Part shown: one piece after another, positions 1-14,141 of the stretch
How the letters are laid out: each line of letters opens with the position of its first letter
Position numbering within the stretch: the stretch's first letter is position 1
Assembly: GCF_008831285.2 (NCBI RefSeq)
Contig: NC_045139.1
Coordinates: 8,836,204 to 8,900,203, forward strand
Length of the DNA: 64,000 nt
Origin: Nymphaea colorata
Taxonomy: Eukaryota; Streptophyta; Magnoliopsida; Nymphaeales; Nymphaeaceae
Direction of reading: 5' to 3'
The notes under the pieces: generated by a model
Told to the model about the DNA's origin: nothing
The model's database searches: none
What the model saw: the letters and a program-made list of their open reading frames with translations, nothing else
Program-made: the position numbers and the translations under genes

Positions 1-2020
1 TTACTATTGTTATTGTCATCCAATGAATAAGATGATTAGGAAAAGTAAAGGCCAAGTTTTGATTCATCCTTCTTACACTCAAAACCAAGTCCTAAGGATA
101 TTGGTGCAACTGCTTGGGGTAGGAGCAGTCTTTATTTCGAGTATCAGCCAACTTCTTATGTTGCAAAAGGAAGGTTACTGATGTATAAGTTGAATGGTAG
201 CGGAAGGGCAGCACCCAGGGCACCAAAAGCAACCATGTCTCTGCCGGGTGGCAGCTTCAGCTCTCTGCCGGACGGTAGACCTCAGCGCTCACCCTCAACA
301 CTCAAAACCATGTTTTCACAAAACGTGATCTTAGTAAACCTTCTGCTCTTGGCATCCAAACGCTACCTTAGCAGTACCCAAATATTTCCATGATGGTTTA
401 ACGACTCAGTTTTGCCTTTCGACATGGTTGTTCATTTTGAAGACTTTTAGCATTCTTTTGGTGAGCCTCAACTCAAACGTGAACTTTCATAGCGCACTCG
501 AGGACTAATAACGTCTTAATATTAGAAAGCTGTCAAGAACATGTTCCACTTTTTGTTTACCAGTTGCAGCTCGTTATCATATTTACACTAGCACAAGCTA
601 CTCGACTCCTCAATTTTTTTATATGAAGATCAGTTATTTCCCTATGTACATGAACAATACAGTCATCATATGAGTTCTACAGTCCAGCATATAATTCAGA
701 CATGCAATGCAAATATATTCATGACTCATTTTTATTACAAATAGCTCACCGAACAATTTTCCACGTCTATACTAATTACACATTGCTCCAGCAAGTGCAT
801 GCGCTCACTCCGCATGTCCTACTTATCATATTTATATAAAAGCTATCAGAAATACTGCTCCCCTTAAACTTTAACTCCCGTTAAACTTTGGCATATACCT
901 CTGACTACAAAGCCTACTTTGTCAAGACGCATAGAATTTCCTCAACATTGAAATGAGGCCCAATTGATTTTACTTCCTCGATGGTTTTATTGAAACTGTC
1001 AACTGAAACCAAAGTAGGACAATCAGACCATTTGCGTACAATCAACACCAACTGATGGTATAATCCTACAATAAGTGTACACCTTCCAAGGACATGTCGA
1101 CTGAATTCGAAGGTTGGTTTTATCCAAGATACAAAGAACTGGCTTTAAATTTAGGGGAGACAATGCCGATGTCTATACCATAGCTCCATTGGTTCCAATT
1201 ACGTCAGCGTTAAGAATGAAATTCATGTCGGAAACCAGGCATTGAGATATTATTAGCAAGCAACGATGAGCGTGGGTTTCTGTATCAACTAACAAAAAGA
1301 AATGCATTTACCAGAAATTTGTATTCCTGTCCAATCATGCATTGTCAGATCACACCTTTGAATGCTAAATGGCAATCAATTATGTAGATCAAAAGCGATG
1401 GCCAGCAGACACATATTCATAATATATCCACCTTGGAGCCATTTCCTCCACCCTTGATATTATACACTAAGCCCACCAACTAGTTACTTGGACCTATCAA
1501 GTGAATAATAATAATTTGTATTAGAAATGGATGCTTCCACAACCACCTAGATCAGGTCCAGAACATGGATCAAACAGCATGAATTGTAATAAGAAAATGA
1601 TTGTCCAGAAAAGTGTACATAGGAAGCTAAAAGCAAATGAAACAGCTTTCGGAAGCTATGGTGCAAAACATCAGAACTTGAGGATGGCAACAGGTTTCAG
1701 GCCAACCATTTTCATGCTGCTGTTCATAGAAAGCTGCCTTACACCTCTATGGAATGTGTGCTTTTTAACTACCCACAAACTGTTCATAATTCACTCAAAG
1801 GGCAAAGGTTAACGATGAGTTATGTCTCTGCGAGGCACGATTCTTTCTAGGATCAATAACAATTCTACGTAATGTCATGACATTCAGCAACCTGCTTTTA
1901 GCTGAGCTTGTCCCACCTAGCAGCTAGAGCAAATAACTGTTAGGAGCAGGAGGATGGATTGGTTGTTCTTCCTCTTCAAAATTTTCCTTTTCTTTCTTCT
2001 GCTGAGAAGACGTGCAGCAC
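1..2020. other. Intergenic or 3' flanking DNA, no gene recognised
   Basis: Only short ORFs without recognisable domains. A more GC-rich patch at 190-300 contains two similar CTGCCGG-centred motifs (CTGCCGGGTGG and CTGCCGGACGG). The segment next to 2020 may be 3' UTR of the protease gene. Confidence 0.5.
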
Positions 2021-2024
2021 CCTT

Positions 2025-2030
2025 TTTATT
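2025..2030 (-). promoter_or_regulatory. Candidate polyadenylation signal of the aspartic protease gene
   Basis: AATAAA on the minus strand about 50 bases after the TAA stop at 2079-2081. Position and motif fit a plant poly(A) signal; not verified by transcripts. Confidence 0.5.
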
Positions 2031-2078
2031 AAGTGATGCAAATCAACAAAATGATCAAGTTGCTTCAAACAATAGAAA

Positions 2079-5000
2079 TTAAAGAATCAAATGAAGAATG
2101 ATAATTAGGAATAGTATTAATGGTGATCGAAGCGAATCAAGGTTACAGGCCAAAGAAATGTTATGGGCTCCAACAGAATAAACAGCTCCAGTCTTAGAAT
2201 CTTTCACTTTGATGCTGGTCGAGCCTGAAAAGGTCAAAAGAAATGTTTCATCTTAAAAGAAATGAAGCCAAAATACTTTGACTGTGAAGCTTTTAGATAC
2301 ATGGCAGAAACAGAGCTTCTCCAGAACAAGCAGTTACTATGTGTATCCAATCAATTTGGATTATAAGATGGTATTACTGCATTTCTACAGTTATTATGAG
2401 GAAAACCTGCATTTCTCATTAGTTGCAAACCCACACCCACGTAATTTCCTTTTCCAGGAACTCAAATCCCAACATGTTATACAAATCCAATACAAACTTT
2501 TTAATAGGTTTTGTTTTTTTTATTTGGTATCTTGTGTGTTTACCTTTTTACTATTGAATAATAGTGATAACATACCCAAGACAACCTTGACTAAAATTTG
2601 GAAAAGTTGACATATATTGAGACACAAGAAAATCACTTACAATCATAGTCAGTCCATCCGATGGCTTGGTTCTCAAGATCATAAAAAACCAATCTATTAG
2701 CCAAAACCAAATCTGCATGAACAATGAAAAAAAGTAAAATAATATGATTAGGAAAGCATAAATGCATTGACAGATAATGACAATTTTTTACTTTATTCGT
2801 ATACGGTCCAAGGAATTGAACTCTTGACCTCCTTCAACTTGAAGGTCTTAAGCCAACCAATACATCCAGGTAAACAAACACATGGTGGAAAGCTATTTAG
2901 GGCCTCACTATCAGTCTCAACTCCTGGTAAAGTAAAATATCAGGCTAAACCAGACAGAAGGATCTTATAGACCACATTAATTTCTGGGAAATATACATAC
3001 TGGTAAAGAACCATGTCAAAAGTACAGCCTTCATGACCTTTAAATAGTTCATAGATGAAATGGCAACACAGCTTATCACTTATGCACCTGTCAGTTTTGC
3101 ATGTGCAATAGGAGAGCATAGAAAACTGTTTCTGGACCCTCTAGGCCATCATAAAGAGTAGATTTAGCTGCTGGAATAAGGTTGCACGTGCAGTAGTGAA
3201 GAGTTTGAAGGGAGAAAAAATAAAGACAACAAGAAGCAAAGAAGTGGGGAACGAACAAAGGAAGAAAAGTGATGGGAACATGAACAATTAAAAGAAAAAT
3301 GGTCAGAAAATCACACATGAAAAAAAAAACAAATTGGAAATGAATTGGAAGCTAGTTTTACAGGGTTCTATTTGGTCTGGTACCATGTAGACCACCCAAG
3401 TGGTTTTCTGCAAATCCCAACTGATGAAGTGAGTGAGTAGGAAGAAGTGAGGACAAAAGTTTTCAGTAAAACAACCATAATTTCTATTAATTTTCTTGTA
3501 TGTAGGAACTATAAAAGACAGCCTTACTAAGTAAATGGCAAAACAACATAACAAGGCTAACATTGAAAATTGAGGTATGCAGAGAGAAACATTAAAAGCT
3601 ATTCAACAATCTAAGATTCAAATGATGGACTCATATGAAGAGATCAGAACTAAAATATTATGCTTAGAAGTTTTAGTTTGTCATTAGAAGTTAATTAAAC
3701 CTCATTAACTTGTTCATATTAATATGTGTTATGTTGCTTACTGGTAGGCACTGCCTGCCAAAGTAGTTCACACCAAGCACTAAGAGACACGCACACAAAT
3801 TAGGGTTATCCTGCCCTAATTCTTCATTAACCAGAAAATCATAAGTCGAGTGTTTTACAGCTAGCATTATATATGGGCTGACAGAAATGGATACTCAGTG
3901 ATGGACCCGACCCAAAGATACCCTTATTCAATCGTATACCCTAATACAGACTATTATCATTTAACGGCTCTATCAATCACCCCTCCCTTGCAAGCAACAC
4001 CTTGTCCTCAAGGTGTAACATCTGGAAAATGCTGTTGGAGCTCAGTAGAGTCCTCCCAAGTGGGCAAAGGAAACTCAGGACCTTGCCATTCGATCAGCCA
4101 ATCAGTATTGGAAGTCCCCTTTCCCTTGGTGGACCTTCTCTGCAAAATTCTGAAGGGAGTGACTGCATCCTGTTGGTGTTGGGGTAAATTTACGTTTGCA
4201 GCAGGTGGTGAGACGTCTGGGTAGTGTGGTTTCAGATAGGACAGATGGAACACTGGGTGCACAGTCGAATCCTCTGGCAGCAGTAATTTGTAGGCAACTT
4301 TGCCTATCCTCTGTATAATCTGATAGGCCCAGAATATCGGGCTGAAAGCTTGCTGTTGCCTGTCCCCTTTTCAACAAACCTTCCCTGAGGGATGTGTCTT
4401 CAAATATACCCATTCTCCTATCTTGAAATCCCTCTCTGCGATGCTTATTATGCTGTTGTGCGATCCTATTGTTGGCAGCCGCCAACCTCTCTTTAATCAC
4501 TTTCAGTACATGGTCCCTGGTGAGCAGCTGTAGTTCAACCTCCTCTAATTGTTGTGACTGATTTTGAAAGCGTCATAAATCAAGGGGTTTCCTGCCATAT
4601 ACGATTTCAAAAGGAGACATTTTAATAGCAGTGTGTGGGGCTGTATTTTAGGTGAATTCAGTCCAAGACAGAAATTGTGTCCAATTGAGGGGTTGAGCCT
4701 CCACATAGCACCTTAGATATGTTCTTAAGGTTCTGATAATTGCCTCCGTTTGACCATCCATTTGATGATGGTAGGCTGTGCTCATCTTAAGTTGGGTACC
4801 CTGCAGTTTAAAATAACTTTGCCAAAACTTACTCAAGAATAGTGAGTCCCTATCACTTACTATTGAGCGTGGCATTCCATGAAGCTTTCCCACCTGCTCT
4901 TGGAAGGCTTTGGCTACATCCGGTGCCGTGAAAGGATGGGCTAGGGCAATAAAATGTGCATATTTGGATAGCCGATCAACCACCACCAGAATGACAGACT

Positions 5001-8000
5001 TTCCCTTCGACTTTGGCAGTCCTATATAATCCACGGATAAATCTTCCCAAATGCAAGCTGAAATTGGAAGTGGCTGAAGCAAGCCTGCTGGTTTCAACGT
5101 TTCATACTTATGTTTTTGGCAAATGAGACAAGCACGCACATAATCCCTGATTTCCCTTTTCATGCCAGGCCAATAAAAGGTTCTTCTAACCCTCCGATAT
5201 GTGTTTTCCACCCCTCAGTGACCAGCCTCTTTGCTGTCATGGAAATTTACAATTGTGGTCTCTGTAAGACCAGATTCAGGGGAACCATAGATCCGCCCTT
5301 TGTAATGTAAGTAGGGTTGCCTCCACTTATAACCATATGTCTGCGTCTATGAGGTTTGTAGCCTCTATTTATTTCCTGCACAGATTTAGCCTGCTGATAT
5401 GCTAATTCTAACTGAGCCCAAAGGTCTGCTGTGGGAAGCAACAGTGTATTCAATTGGATATGTAGTTCCTCACCTTGCTGATCCTGCCCAAACTGCCTTG
5501 ACAGTCCGTCTGCAACCACGTTTTCAGGTCCTTTCTTGTACAATATTTCAAAATCATAGCCCAACAGTTTAATTACCCATTTCTATTGTGTAGGGTTCAA
5601 TACTTTCTGCTGCAGGTAGTGTTTTAAGTTGCGGTGGTCTGTGTAAATCTGAAGTCATTTCCCCACTAGGTAATAGTGTCATTTGCAGACTGCTAACAAT
5701 CAGTTCTCTCTCACAAACTGATTTCCCATTGAACCTTTCACCCATGGCCTTGATGAAGAATGCTAGAGGGTTGCCTTCTTGAATCAATACCACACCCACC
5801 CCTTGCTCTGATGCGTCAGTCTCAAGCTTGAAGGCTTTCTTGAAGTCAGGTAATGCTAGGATTGGAGCACTTATTATGGCCTACTTAAGTCTTTCAAATG
5901 CTTCCTTGCCCTCCTCCTTCCACTCAAATTGCTTTTTCTTGAGTATCTTCGTAAATCTGAAGTCGTTTCCCCACTACGTAAGAGTGTCATTTGCGGACTG
6001 CTAGGACAATAGCAATCAGTTCTCTCTCATAAACTGATTTCCCTTTGAACCCTTCACCCATGGCCTTGATGAAGAATGCTAGAGGGTAGCCTTCTTGAAT
6101 CAATACTGCACTCACCCCTTGCTCTGATGTGTCAGTCTCAAGCTTGAAGGCCTTCTGAAGTCGGGTAGTGCTAGAATTGGAGCACTTATTATGGCTGACT
6201 TAAGTCTTTTGAATGCTTCCTTCCCCTCTTTCCACTCAAATTGGTTTTTCTTGAGCATCTTCGTAAGGGGCGCAGCTATGAGTCCAAAACTCTGCACAAA
6301 TCAACGATAGTACCCTGCAAGCCCAAAGAAGGCCCGCAGGCCTTTTATGTCTTTGGGCGGCTGCCACTCCTTAATGGCTGCCAACTTGTCTTCTTCCATG
6401 TGTACCCCATTAGTTGATATAACGTGACCCAAATAAGTGATATGGTCACTGCCGAATAGACATTTAGAAGCCTTGTCCTGCAGTTTATGCGCTCTCAACC
6501 TGCTAAGAACTTCCTTTAGCTGCTGCACATGTTCCTGGATGTTAGAACTATAAATTAATATATCATCAAAAAACACCAAGACAAACATTCTCAAACCAGG
6601 GCAGAATATCTCATTCAAGAGGGCTTGGAAAGTTGCTGGTGCGTTGGTAAGCCCAAAGGGCATAACCCTAAATTCGTAATGACCTTCATGGGTTTGGAAG
6701 GCTGTTTTAGGAATGTCTTGGGGAGACATCCTAATTTGATGATATCCTGCTTGGAGATCAAGTTTAGAAAATACGTAGCCCCTTCTATTTCATCCAATAG
6801 TTCTTCCACAACCGGAATTGGATATCGATTCTTGATGATTATTGTGTTCAACCCCCTATAATCCACACAAAATCTCCATAACCCATCCTTCTTTTTTTAC
6901 CAATATCGAGGGGGAAGAGTATGGACTTCTGCTGGGCTGAATTACTCCCTATGAAAGCATTTGTTTCACCAATTGTTCAATGGACTCCTTCTGAGTATAG
7001 CTGTACCTTTATTGTCTAAAGTTAACTGGTTTTGACCCTGGTTCCACTGCTACTTTTGATGATCTAGGCTTCTTCTTGGGGGTAACCAGGTTCAGCAAAA
7101 ATATCAGTAAATCCCTGTAGAAGTGGTTTTAAACTTTTAATGGCTGTGGCATGCCATCCTACGAGTCCTCATTCTGTTCTGATGTCCCCACTATTAACAT
7201 GAGTAGAATATGTAACCCTGCTGCTGTGCTTTCAGTTTTGGTTGTCAATGTATCCAGCTGACCCTTTGGGCTGGTCAGTGTTGCAGCCTATGTTGTTCTT
7301 CACCTCCATCACCACCAAATCTCATTTTCATTGCCATGAAATACCATTCAACCCATCCCAGCTGCTTCAACCACTGAATACCCAAAACCAAGTCTGCTTC
7401 TCCCATCGCAAGTGGGTGAAGTTCTACCTGATATTTCTGTCCTTGGATTTCCACCAGTTCTTGTGGGCATTTGCCTTTACATTCAAGGGAATCACCATTC
7501 CCCACCAGCACTTTAAAACCCTGTGTCCTATGGTTTTACATCCACAAATCTTGGTTGTGTGCTCGTTCACGAAATTATGTGTGGAACCCGTGTCCACTAA
7601 TATGCTAACCCTGCATCCTTTTAATTTCCCTTATACACGCATCACTTGTGGTGCTTCCTCTCCCGCCAGGGCATGAAAAGATATTTCCGGCAGATTGGTT
7701 TGTTCAACCCAGTTCTATTCTTCCCCCTTTTCCACTGGCTCCTCTCCTTCTTCCTGCACTTCGCTGGACAGTTCTTCCACTAAGTACATGTGCACTTTTT
7801 TACACGCGAGGCTTGGAGACCACCTCTCGTCGCATTGGAAGCACAACCCCTTGCATCTCCTGTCCTTAATCTGGTCTGGGCTCAGCCTTCTCACTATTCC
7901 TTGCTGTTTTTCTGCGCTGACTCTACCCGCTGGTGGCTCTTATGCCTCCTTACTCAGGTTCTGCATTTTCCATATAGGGGCTTTACTCTGACGACCCTCT

Positions 8001-11000
8001 CAGTGCAGCATGCCCAAACACTTCCCTTCTTTTCTGCAATCCTGGCATACTCAAACGCCTCCAGTAGTGATTGAGGTCTATTAGACTGGACATCCACTCT
8101 GATTTCATCTTTCAAACCTCCAACAAAAGTTCCAACAAGAGCTTCCACCGGCCACCCACGGACCATGTTGCTCTTTTCTTCAAATTCGGCCTGATATTCT
8201 ATGACGGAACCTTTCTGATGTATCTTGGATAGTTCGACATTAAAATCCAAGTAGGCAAAGGGCCCAAAATGCACGGTCATGGCAGCCACCATCTCTGGCC
8301 AGGTCGGTTTCCCTTAATGTGCTATAAGCCATCAGTACCATCTGATAGCCATCTTCGCCCACGGCTTGTCGTGCCTCTTCTATCTGTTTCTTGAAAGCCT
8401 TCATTGCAGCAAGCATTTCCGTGTTTGTCATCGGTGTGGCTCTAATACCAATTTGGTAGGTGCCGCCTACCAAAGTAGTTCACACCAAGCACTAAGAGAG
8501 ACTCATGCACACAAATTAGGGTTACCCTGCCTTAATTCTTCATTATCCAGAAAATCATAAGTCGAGTGTATTACAGCCAGCCATATATATGGGCTGACAG
8601 CTATGTCACACGGATACGGCAGTCTGGGCCACATACCAGCGTCGACACGCCAACACGCGGAACCCGACACTTGGACACGGCCGGATACCTTTTGGATCGG
8701 GTCTGGGTCAGACCCAATCTGAACCACTTTCATAACCTGTTTTAACTTTAGTTTTTAACCCTCGACGCTCATTTTATGCTCGATGCTCGACCCTCAACTC
8801 CTTGTGGTGACAGCAGAGTAGGCAATGGCGGATTAGGGCGACGGCAACAAGCTCCGGCGATCGATGGCGGCAGACAGGTAAGTGTTTTTTTTTCTTTTAG
8901 AAGTTAGGGTTTCAACTTTTGCCGATTTGGGGATTTGGGGATTTTGCCGATTTGTTCCATCTATTTCATTCCTTTTCTTTCTTATTTTGTTCTTCCGTTT
9001 CAGAGTTCTTCCTTTCCTCTTTGTGTTTTCTTTGCCGTAACGAACTGCCGTTTCAGAGTTCATGCCCTCGTTGCCATCGTTTTTTCTCCTTAACTTATTA
9101 TTTTGTTTATTGGATATGTCCTTCTATATTTGAAGAGTTGAATCCATTAAACATGTTATTGAAGTCACAATCTGAAGTCTCTTTGTGTATTTGACTGGTT
9201 CTGGCTTTCTTGATTGCACAATCTGAAGGCTCTTCTTTTGTTGCTGAATCTCGTTTTTACATTAAACTGCATTTCTTTTTGTCTTTCTAATTTCCTGCCT
9301 TATGATTAACTGAATATGTATTTCTTCTCCTGAACTGGAAGTCTGGAATTCTTTGATCTGCCTTATGAGATTGGTGATGAAAAAACAATGTTTTGTTTGA
9401 GACTTTCTTTTGTATGATTTATGAGATTGTAAGAGTGAATTATTAATTGCATGTTTTTTTTTATTATCATTTTTAATTTTTTTGAATATAATATTCGCCG
9501 TATCCGCGTATCCTAAAATTTTGAAAATTTCCGTGTCCCCATACCCGTAATGGTACCCATACCCGTATCCATGAGACATAGGCTGACAGAAATGGATCCT
9601 CAGTGATGGACCCGATCCAAGGACACCCTTATTCTATCGTATACCCTAATATAGACTATTATCGTTTAACGACTCTATCACTTATGTTCTTACCAGTTGC
9701 CATCAAAGACTAGACAAATCATTCCTGAGATTCCTTTCACAATATTCTTCAAAAAGTAGATAACAGCACAAAATATGGAAAGAGGAAAAGAGAATTAGGC
9801 TGATAACCAGTGGAAGATAAAAATGGTAACAAACACTAGAACTTTCCATAAATCTAAACATGAGAAAAATTAAAATGGACAATCAGAATGGAAAGAAACT
9901 TGTCCATCAATCTAGGAGTGCAATGCAAGTACAGGAACATAAAAACTGGTAGACCATAGTGTAAAAATAACAAGAAAAGTTGAAGAACATTTCATAACTA
10001 AGAGTTTACTTCCTCTCAAAAGGTCTTATCAGATCATACCCCCAAAAACGGCCCAAAGTTTTGCATCCTTACTCTGACTTCCACTTGTTTGGAAGCCAAT
10101 ACACCATTCAAATTCCTGCAAGAGAATATTAAGAAGCAAAATACTCAGTTGCAACAAAAAGAAAGACCAATAATAACAATCTAACCTCAAATAAAATTTT
10201 CACCAGGCTTTAATTGCAAATGTACAGCTCTAAGAAGGATAATCAGCACTACTGATCTACTATGTTTGCCACAAAGCTGAACAAGATTCCCTCAACATTT
10301 CCTGGAAAGAGTGGCATAATATATGTCTAGCTTTGGTAGTCATGCTTTAAGTTTTCTTTTCCTGACAATCAACATCAACATTATCATAATCCCAAGTTGC
10401 TTCACTCGCAACTGTAAAGATTTGACACAGGTCCTGCTGTTTCCATTTGTGTGCTTCAACAAGGCTATTTTTCCTTTTATACCTTCAATGTTGAAATTCT
10501 TAATGTGAGCCAAGCACAGTCCAAACCAGTGTTGTACGTATCGTACGATATGGGGCCGTATCGTACGATACGGGGCCGTATCGTACGATACGTATCGTAT
10601 CGTTTGCAAAATACGATACGATACACCCCTGTATCGCAAATGGGGGTGTATCGTACCTGTATCGTACGATACGTGCGATACGGGCCCCCGTATCGTGCGA
10701 TACGGGCTGATTTCTAAAAAGGAGACTTGCACCCCATTTTTTCGAGTTTTTTTTATAAAAACCCACCCCTCGATTTCCATTGTGAAATCATCGATTGTCA
10801 CCGTGAAATCATCTATTAAACCATGGATTTGTGCATGGGTGGCTGATTCCCATTGAGAGGAAATGGTTTTTTTTTAAACTATGAAGATAAAGATGAAAAA
10901 GAATGATATTGTTATGAATTTTGATGTCTATGAAGTATGAATGATGAACCGTGAACGTGTAAGTTTATAGCATTTAGCAAAATAATAAGTCTATCATTAT

Positions 11001-14000
11001 CTAAAAGACTAAACCATGTTTTCTATGAAGAATTTATTATTTTTATTTTTTTCTGATTTTTTATGTTTTTTTTTAATTTTTTCTGATTTATTTTTTTTTT
11101 TTAAATTTACGATACGGTTACGATACGTTCTGATACGGCGTATCTTAAAGTCCGACCGCTACGCTTTTTACAACATTGGTCCAAACAGTGAGTATTCATT
11201 CTCAAACAAGCCAAGCTTGAGGTTGGCAGGTTACAAGCCAAGGCTGAGTAACCTTAAGCTCATATGCCCCCATGTCACAAAATTTGTGTAAAATAATTAG
11301 GACCCAGAAATCTCTCTCTCTTCCCCCAACCAACCCCCCACCAACCACCCCCCCAACCCTCACATACATACACATAGCTGTTCTTCTTCTCGGCATGTCT
11401 AGTGAACTTTTTATGGAACACTTATACGAACTTGCGAAGCATGTTCCTGAGCCAGCTTGAACCTCAGCTCAATTAATTTAATTTTATGAGACTAACTGAG
11501 AGGAGCTTGGCTTCTAAAGCTCGATTCAAGCTCAAACTGAGTTTGAGCATTCTAATATATGATTCAACCTGAGTTTGAGCTAGTTCAGCTCAAGCCCAAC
11601 TCAACTAGTGCAGCCCCACTAGACACTAGTAATAGCATAGATCCACATTAGTATATAACTTGAATATCTCATCACTCTGTCTTCAAGAACATGCTAATTT
11701 GAAATTTTGGAAGAACAAATTGTGGCTGGGTTCAATTCATGTAGGGTTAATCAACATATGAATAGGAAACATTACATCAGAATGATTAGTCACTAGACTG
11801 GCAGCAACTGTGCAGAATGTGTAAGATAAACTTGAACCAGTTCATCGACATTACCACCATTTCATAACTTTATGCAAACAGCTGTGCTACTGCTGCCCTT
11901 AAATAAATAAAAAGTCTGAGAGAAGAATACTTACACCTAGTCGATAAAGATACTGATGTGGATAAACCTTCATGCTAACGGAATTTTCAAAATAGAATGT
12001 GACGTACGGAAAGGAATCATTAACACTGCAGTAGAATCATGGATCAGAAAATTAATGTCTAAGATACAGGGCTTCCACATTCATCAAAGAAAAAGTTTCC
12101 ACAAATATCACCCACAGGTTAGGGGTTCTGCTTTTAGTTGGCTGTCAAGAGGCTCATAAAGTACCTGCCCTTTAGTTGGCCAAGCACCCATGGCGCTCAC
12201 TTATCTAGGTTAACTGGGCAGACTACACATACAGAATCAATATCAAGAAGTCAGCAGTTGTTCAAAATATTTACCTTCCAGTGAACTGAAAGCAGCTTGA
12301 CCCTTGAACTGTAAAATATTCTACGCGGGGTCCATTTGACCGAATCTGAGAAATAACACAGGAGCAAGCAATTACCACACCAAAGAGAACCAAGTAAACA
12401 CTCAGAAAGTCCTACTCACTGCATTCATCAAAGGACTGTAGATATCCTCTGGAATATAGGCCAAAGTAGTCCCACTGTCTATGATTGCTCCCATCCTATC
12501 TTGCGCTGCAGCTCCAGAATCAGCCACACCTGAAGGAAGTTGAAGCATTACCCCGCCAACATCAATTCCCTTCATGTACACGTTATAATGTGACCTATGG
12601 TGAAGATTAGTTAGTGATAATTCAAGAAATCACCAGTCTCAATTTATATGGAAAGGCATAATAAAACTGTTCAACGCAAAAGTATTTTAAGACGAGGAGG
12701 CCAAATCACAAATTTTTTGCATACTCAGTTTTCACTAATTCCCAAAAGCTTTCTCTTTTCAACATAATTCCCCCCAAAAGCTTTATCATTTCAACATAAC
12801 AAATTCTGGAAATTAATCTGATACTAACTTGACATTGACATTTATACACAGAAATAATATTTTTTCTTAATTTTCGCATTTCTTACATTCCATTCCTCAG
12901 AAGCTTTATCTTTTCAACATAAAAGCTTCTGGAAGATAATGTGATACATATATTAACTTTTATATTCCTTTGTGTAATTTTATTTTTCATTGTGTTTCTG
13001 CTTTTTAAATTTTAAACCTTTAAGTGAACATGCAACTTTTTCATATTTGTAGTTGTTGACGTTCCTAAAAATTTTCCTTCACCCAAGAAATCTAGATGCC
13101 TGTCCGACTGCTGTCATAAAACGGTGGCAGCACAGTGAACTTTGCCCTTTCTTTAGGGGCACATTTGGATGAAAAGCAAAAGAAACAAATGGTTCCGTAA
13201 AATCATACCAGAGAGAGAGAGAGAGAGATCACTGCTAGGGCATTGAGAGGGGTAATATATCTTATTTTTATTTGTAGCTTACTTAAGTTAATGGGTAACT
13301 TTAGTAGCTTAGATAGTCTTAAACATGAAGATGTAAGTGCCCTAACATCCAAAATGAAAGGGAAGGTTTTGGGAAAACCCAAAGGCAAGGAGGAACTTAG
13401 AAATATGCCCACAAGAAAGGGAACAATGTGGAAAACTGCCTATTATAATTGACCATAAGAAAAGCATGATAAGTTGTTCAACCAAAGGTTTTCTCTAGAT
13501 GCAACAGAGAACCACCCATCCAATACAACGATTCATTATGAATTTTCAGCATCTTAATTCCTCAACTCTTTGTTCAATGTAGAAATAAGAAGCTTGCTAA
13601 GACTATATTTTTAATCTTCAAGCAATTACTAGTTCCATTGTTGAGGAACAAATTTTCATATCAGTCATCGAGATTAGCTGATTAATAATTTTATACCTTG
13701 AGCAACCGAATCTGTCAGAACACCCCAAAAGACAAAGAAGCTCAGAGCACCCCAAAGGACAAAGAAGTATCAGGAATGTGTTCACACCTATTGCATAGTT
13801 CCCCATTTACCTTGCTAAACATGACCTTTGAGGAAAACTTTTTCATATCAGTCATTGTGATTAGCTGATTAATGATTTTGTACCTTGAGCAACCTAATCT
13901 GACAGAACATCCCAAAAGACAAAGAAGCTCAGCACACCCCAAAGGACAAAGAAGCATCATGAATGTGTTCACACCTATTGCAAATTCGTCGAATCACTCA

Positions 14001-14099
14001 AACAAATAACAGTTACCCATGGGGCCAAAATAAATCAACCAATTTCAATCAATGGAGTGCTACCAAAAAATACTTATAATCTCTCTCTCTCTCTCTCCC

Positions 14100-14141
<42 letters not shown>

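Larger units (their letters stand above)
3742..9680 (-). mobile_element. Decayed Ty3/gypsy chromovirus (Reina-like) in intron 8 of the protease gene
   Basis: LTR retrotransposon on the minus strand, the same orientation as the host gene. Two LTRs of about 235 bp (3742-3975; 8454-8600 plus 9590-9680) start TG and end CA. The flanking pentamers are CTTAC and CTTAT, a target duplication with one change. Internal order on the minus strand is gag, zinc knuckle, protease, reverse transcriptase, RNase H, integrase, chromodomain. Without the nested insertion at 8601-9580 the element is about 5 kb. Short LTRs, small size, initiator-Met PBS and a C-terminal chromodomain suggest the Reina clade of plant chromoviruses (inference). 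All ORFs are broken by stops, frameshifts and deletions, so it is not autonomous. By hand count the LTRs differ at about 19 of 234 positions plus a 4-base indel, indicating an old insertion. Confidence 0.95.

Noticed and set aside
3898-4224. Plus-strand ORF over the chromodomain
   Set aside because: Antisense to the chromovirus integrase tail and LTR.
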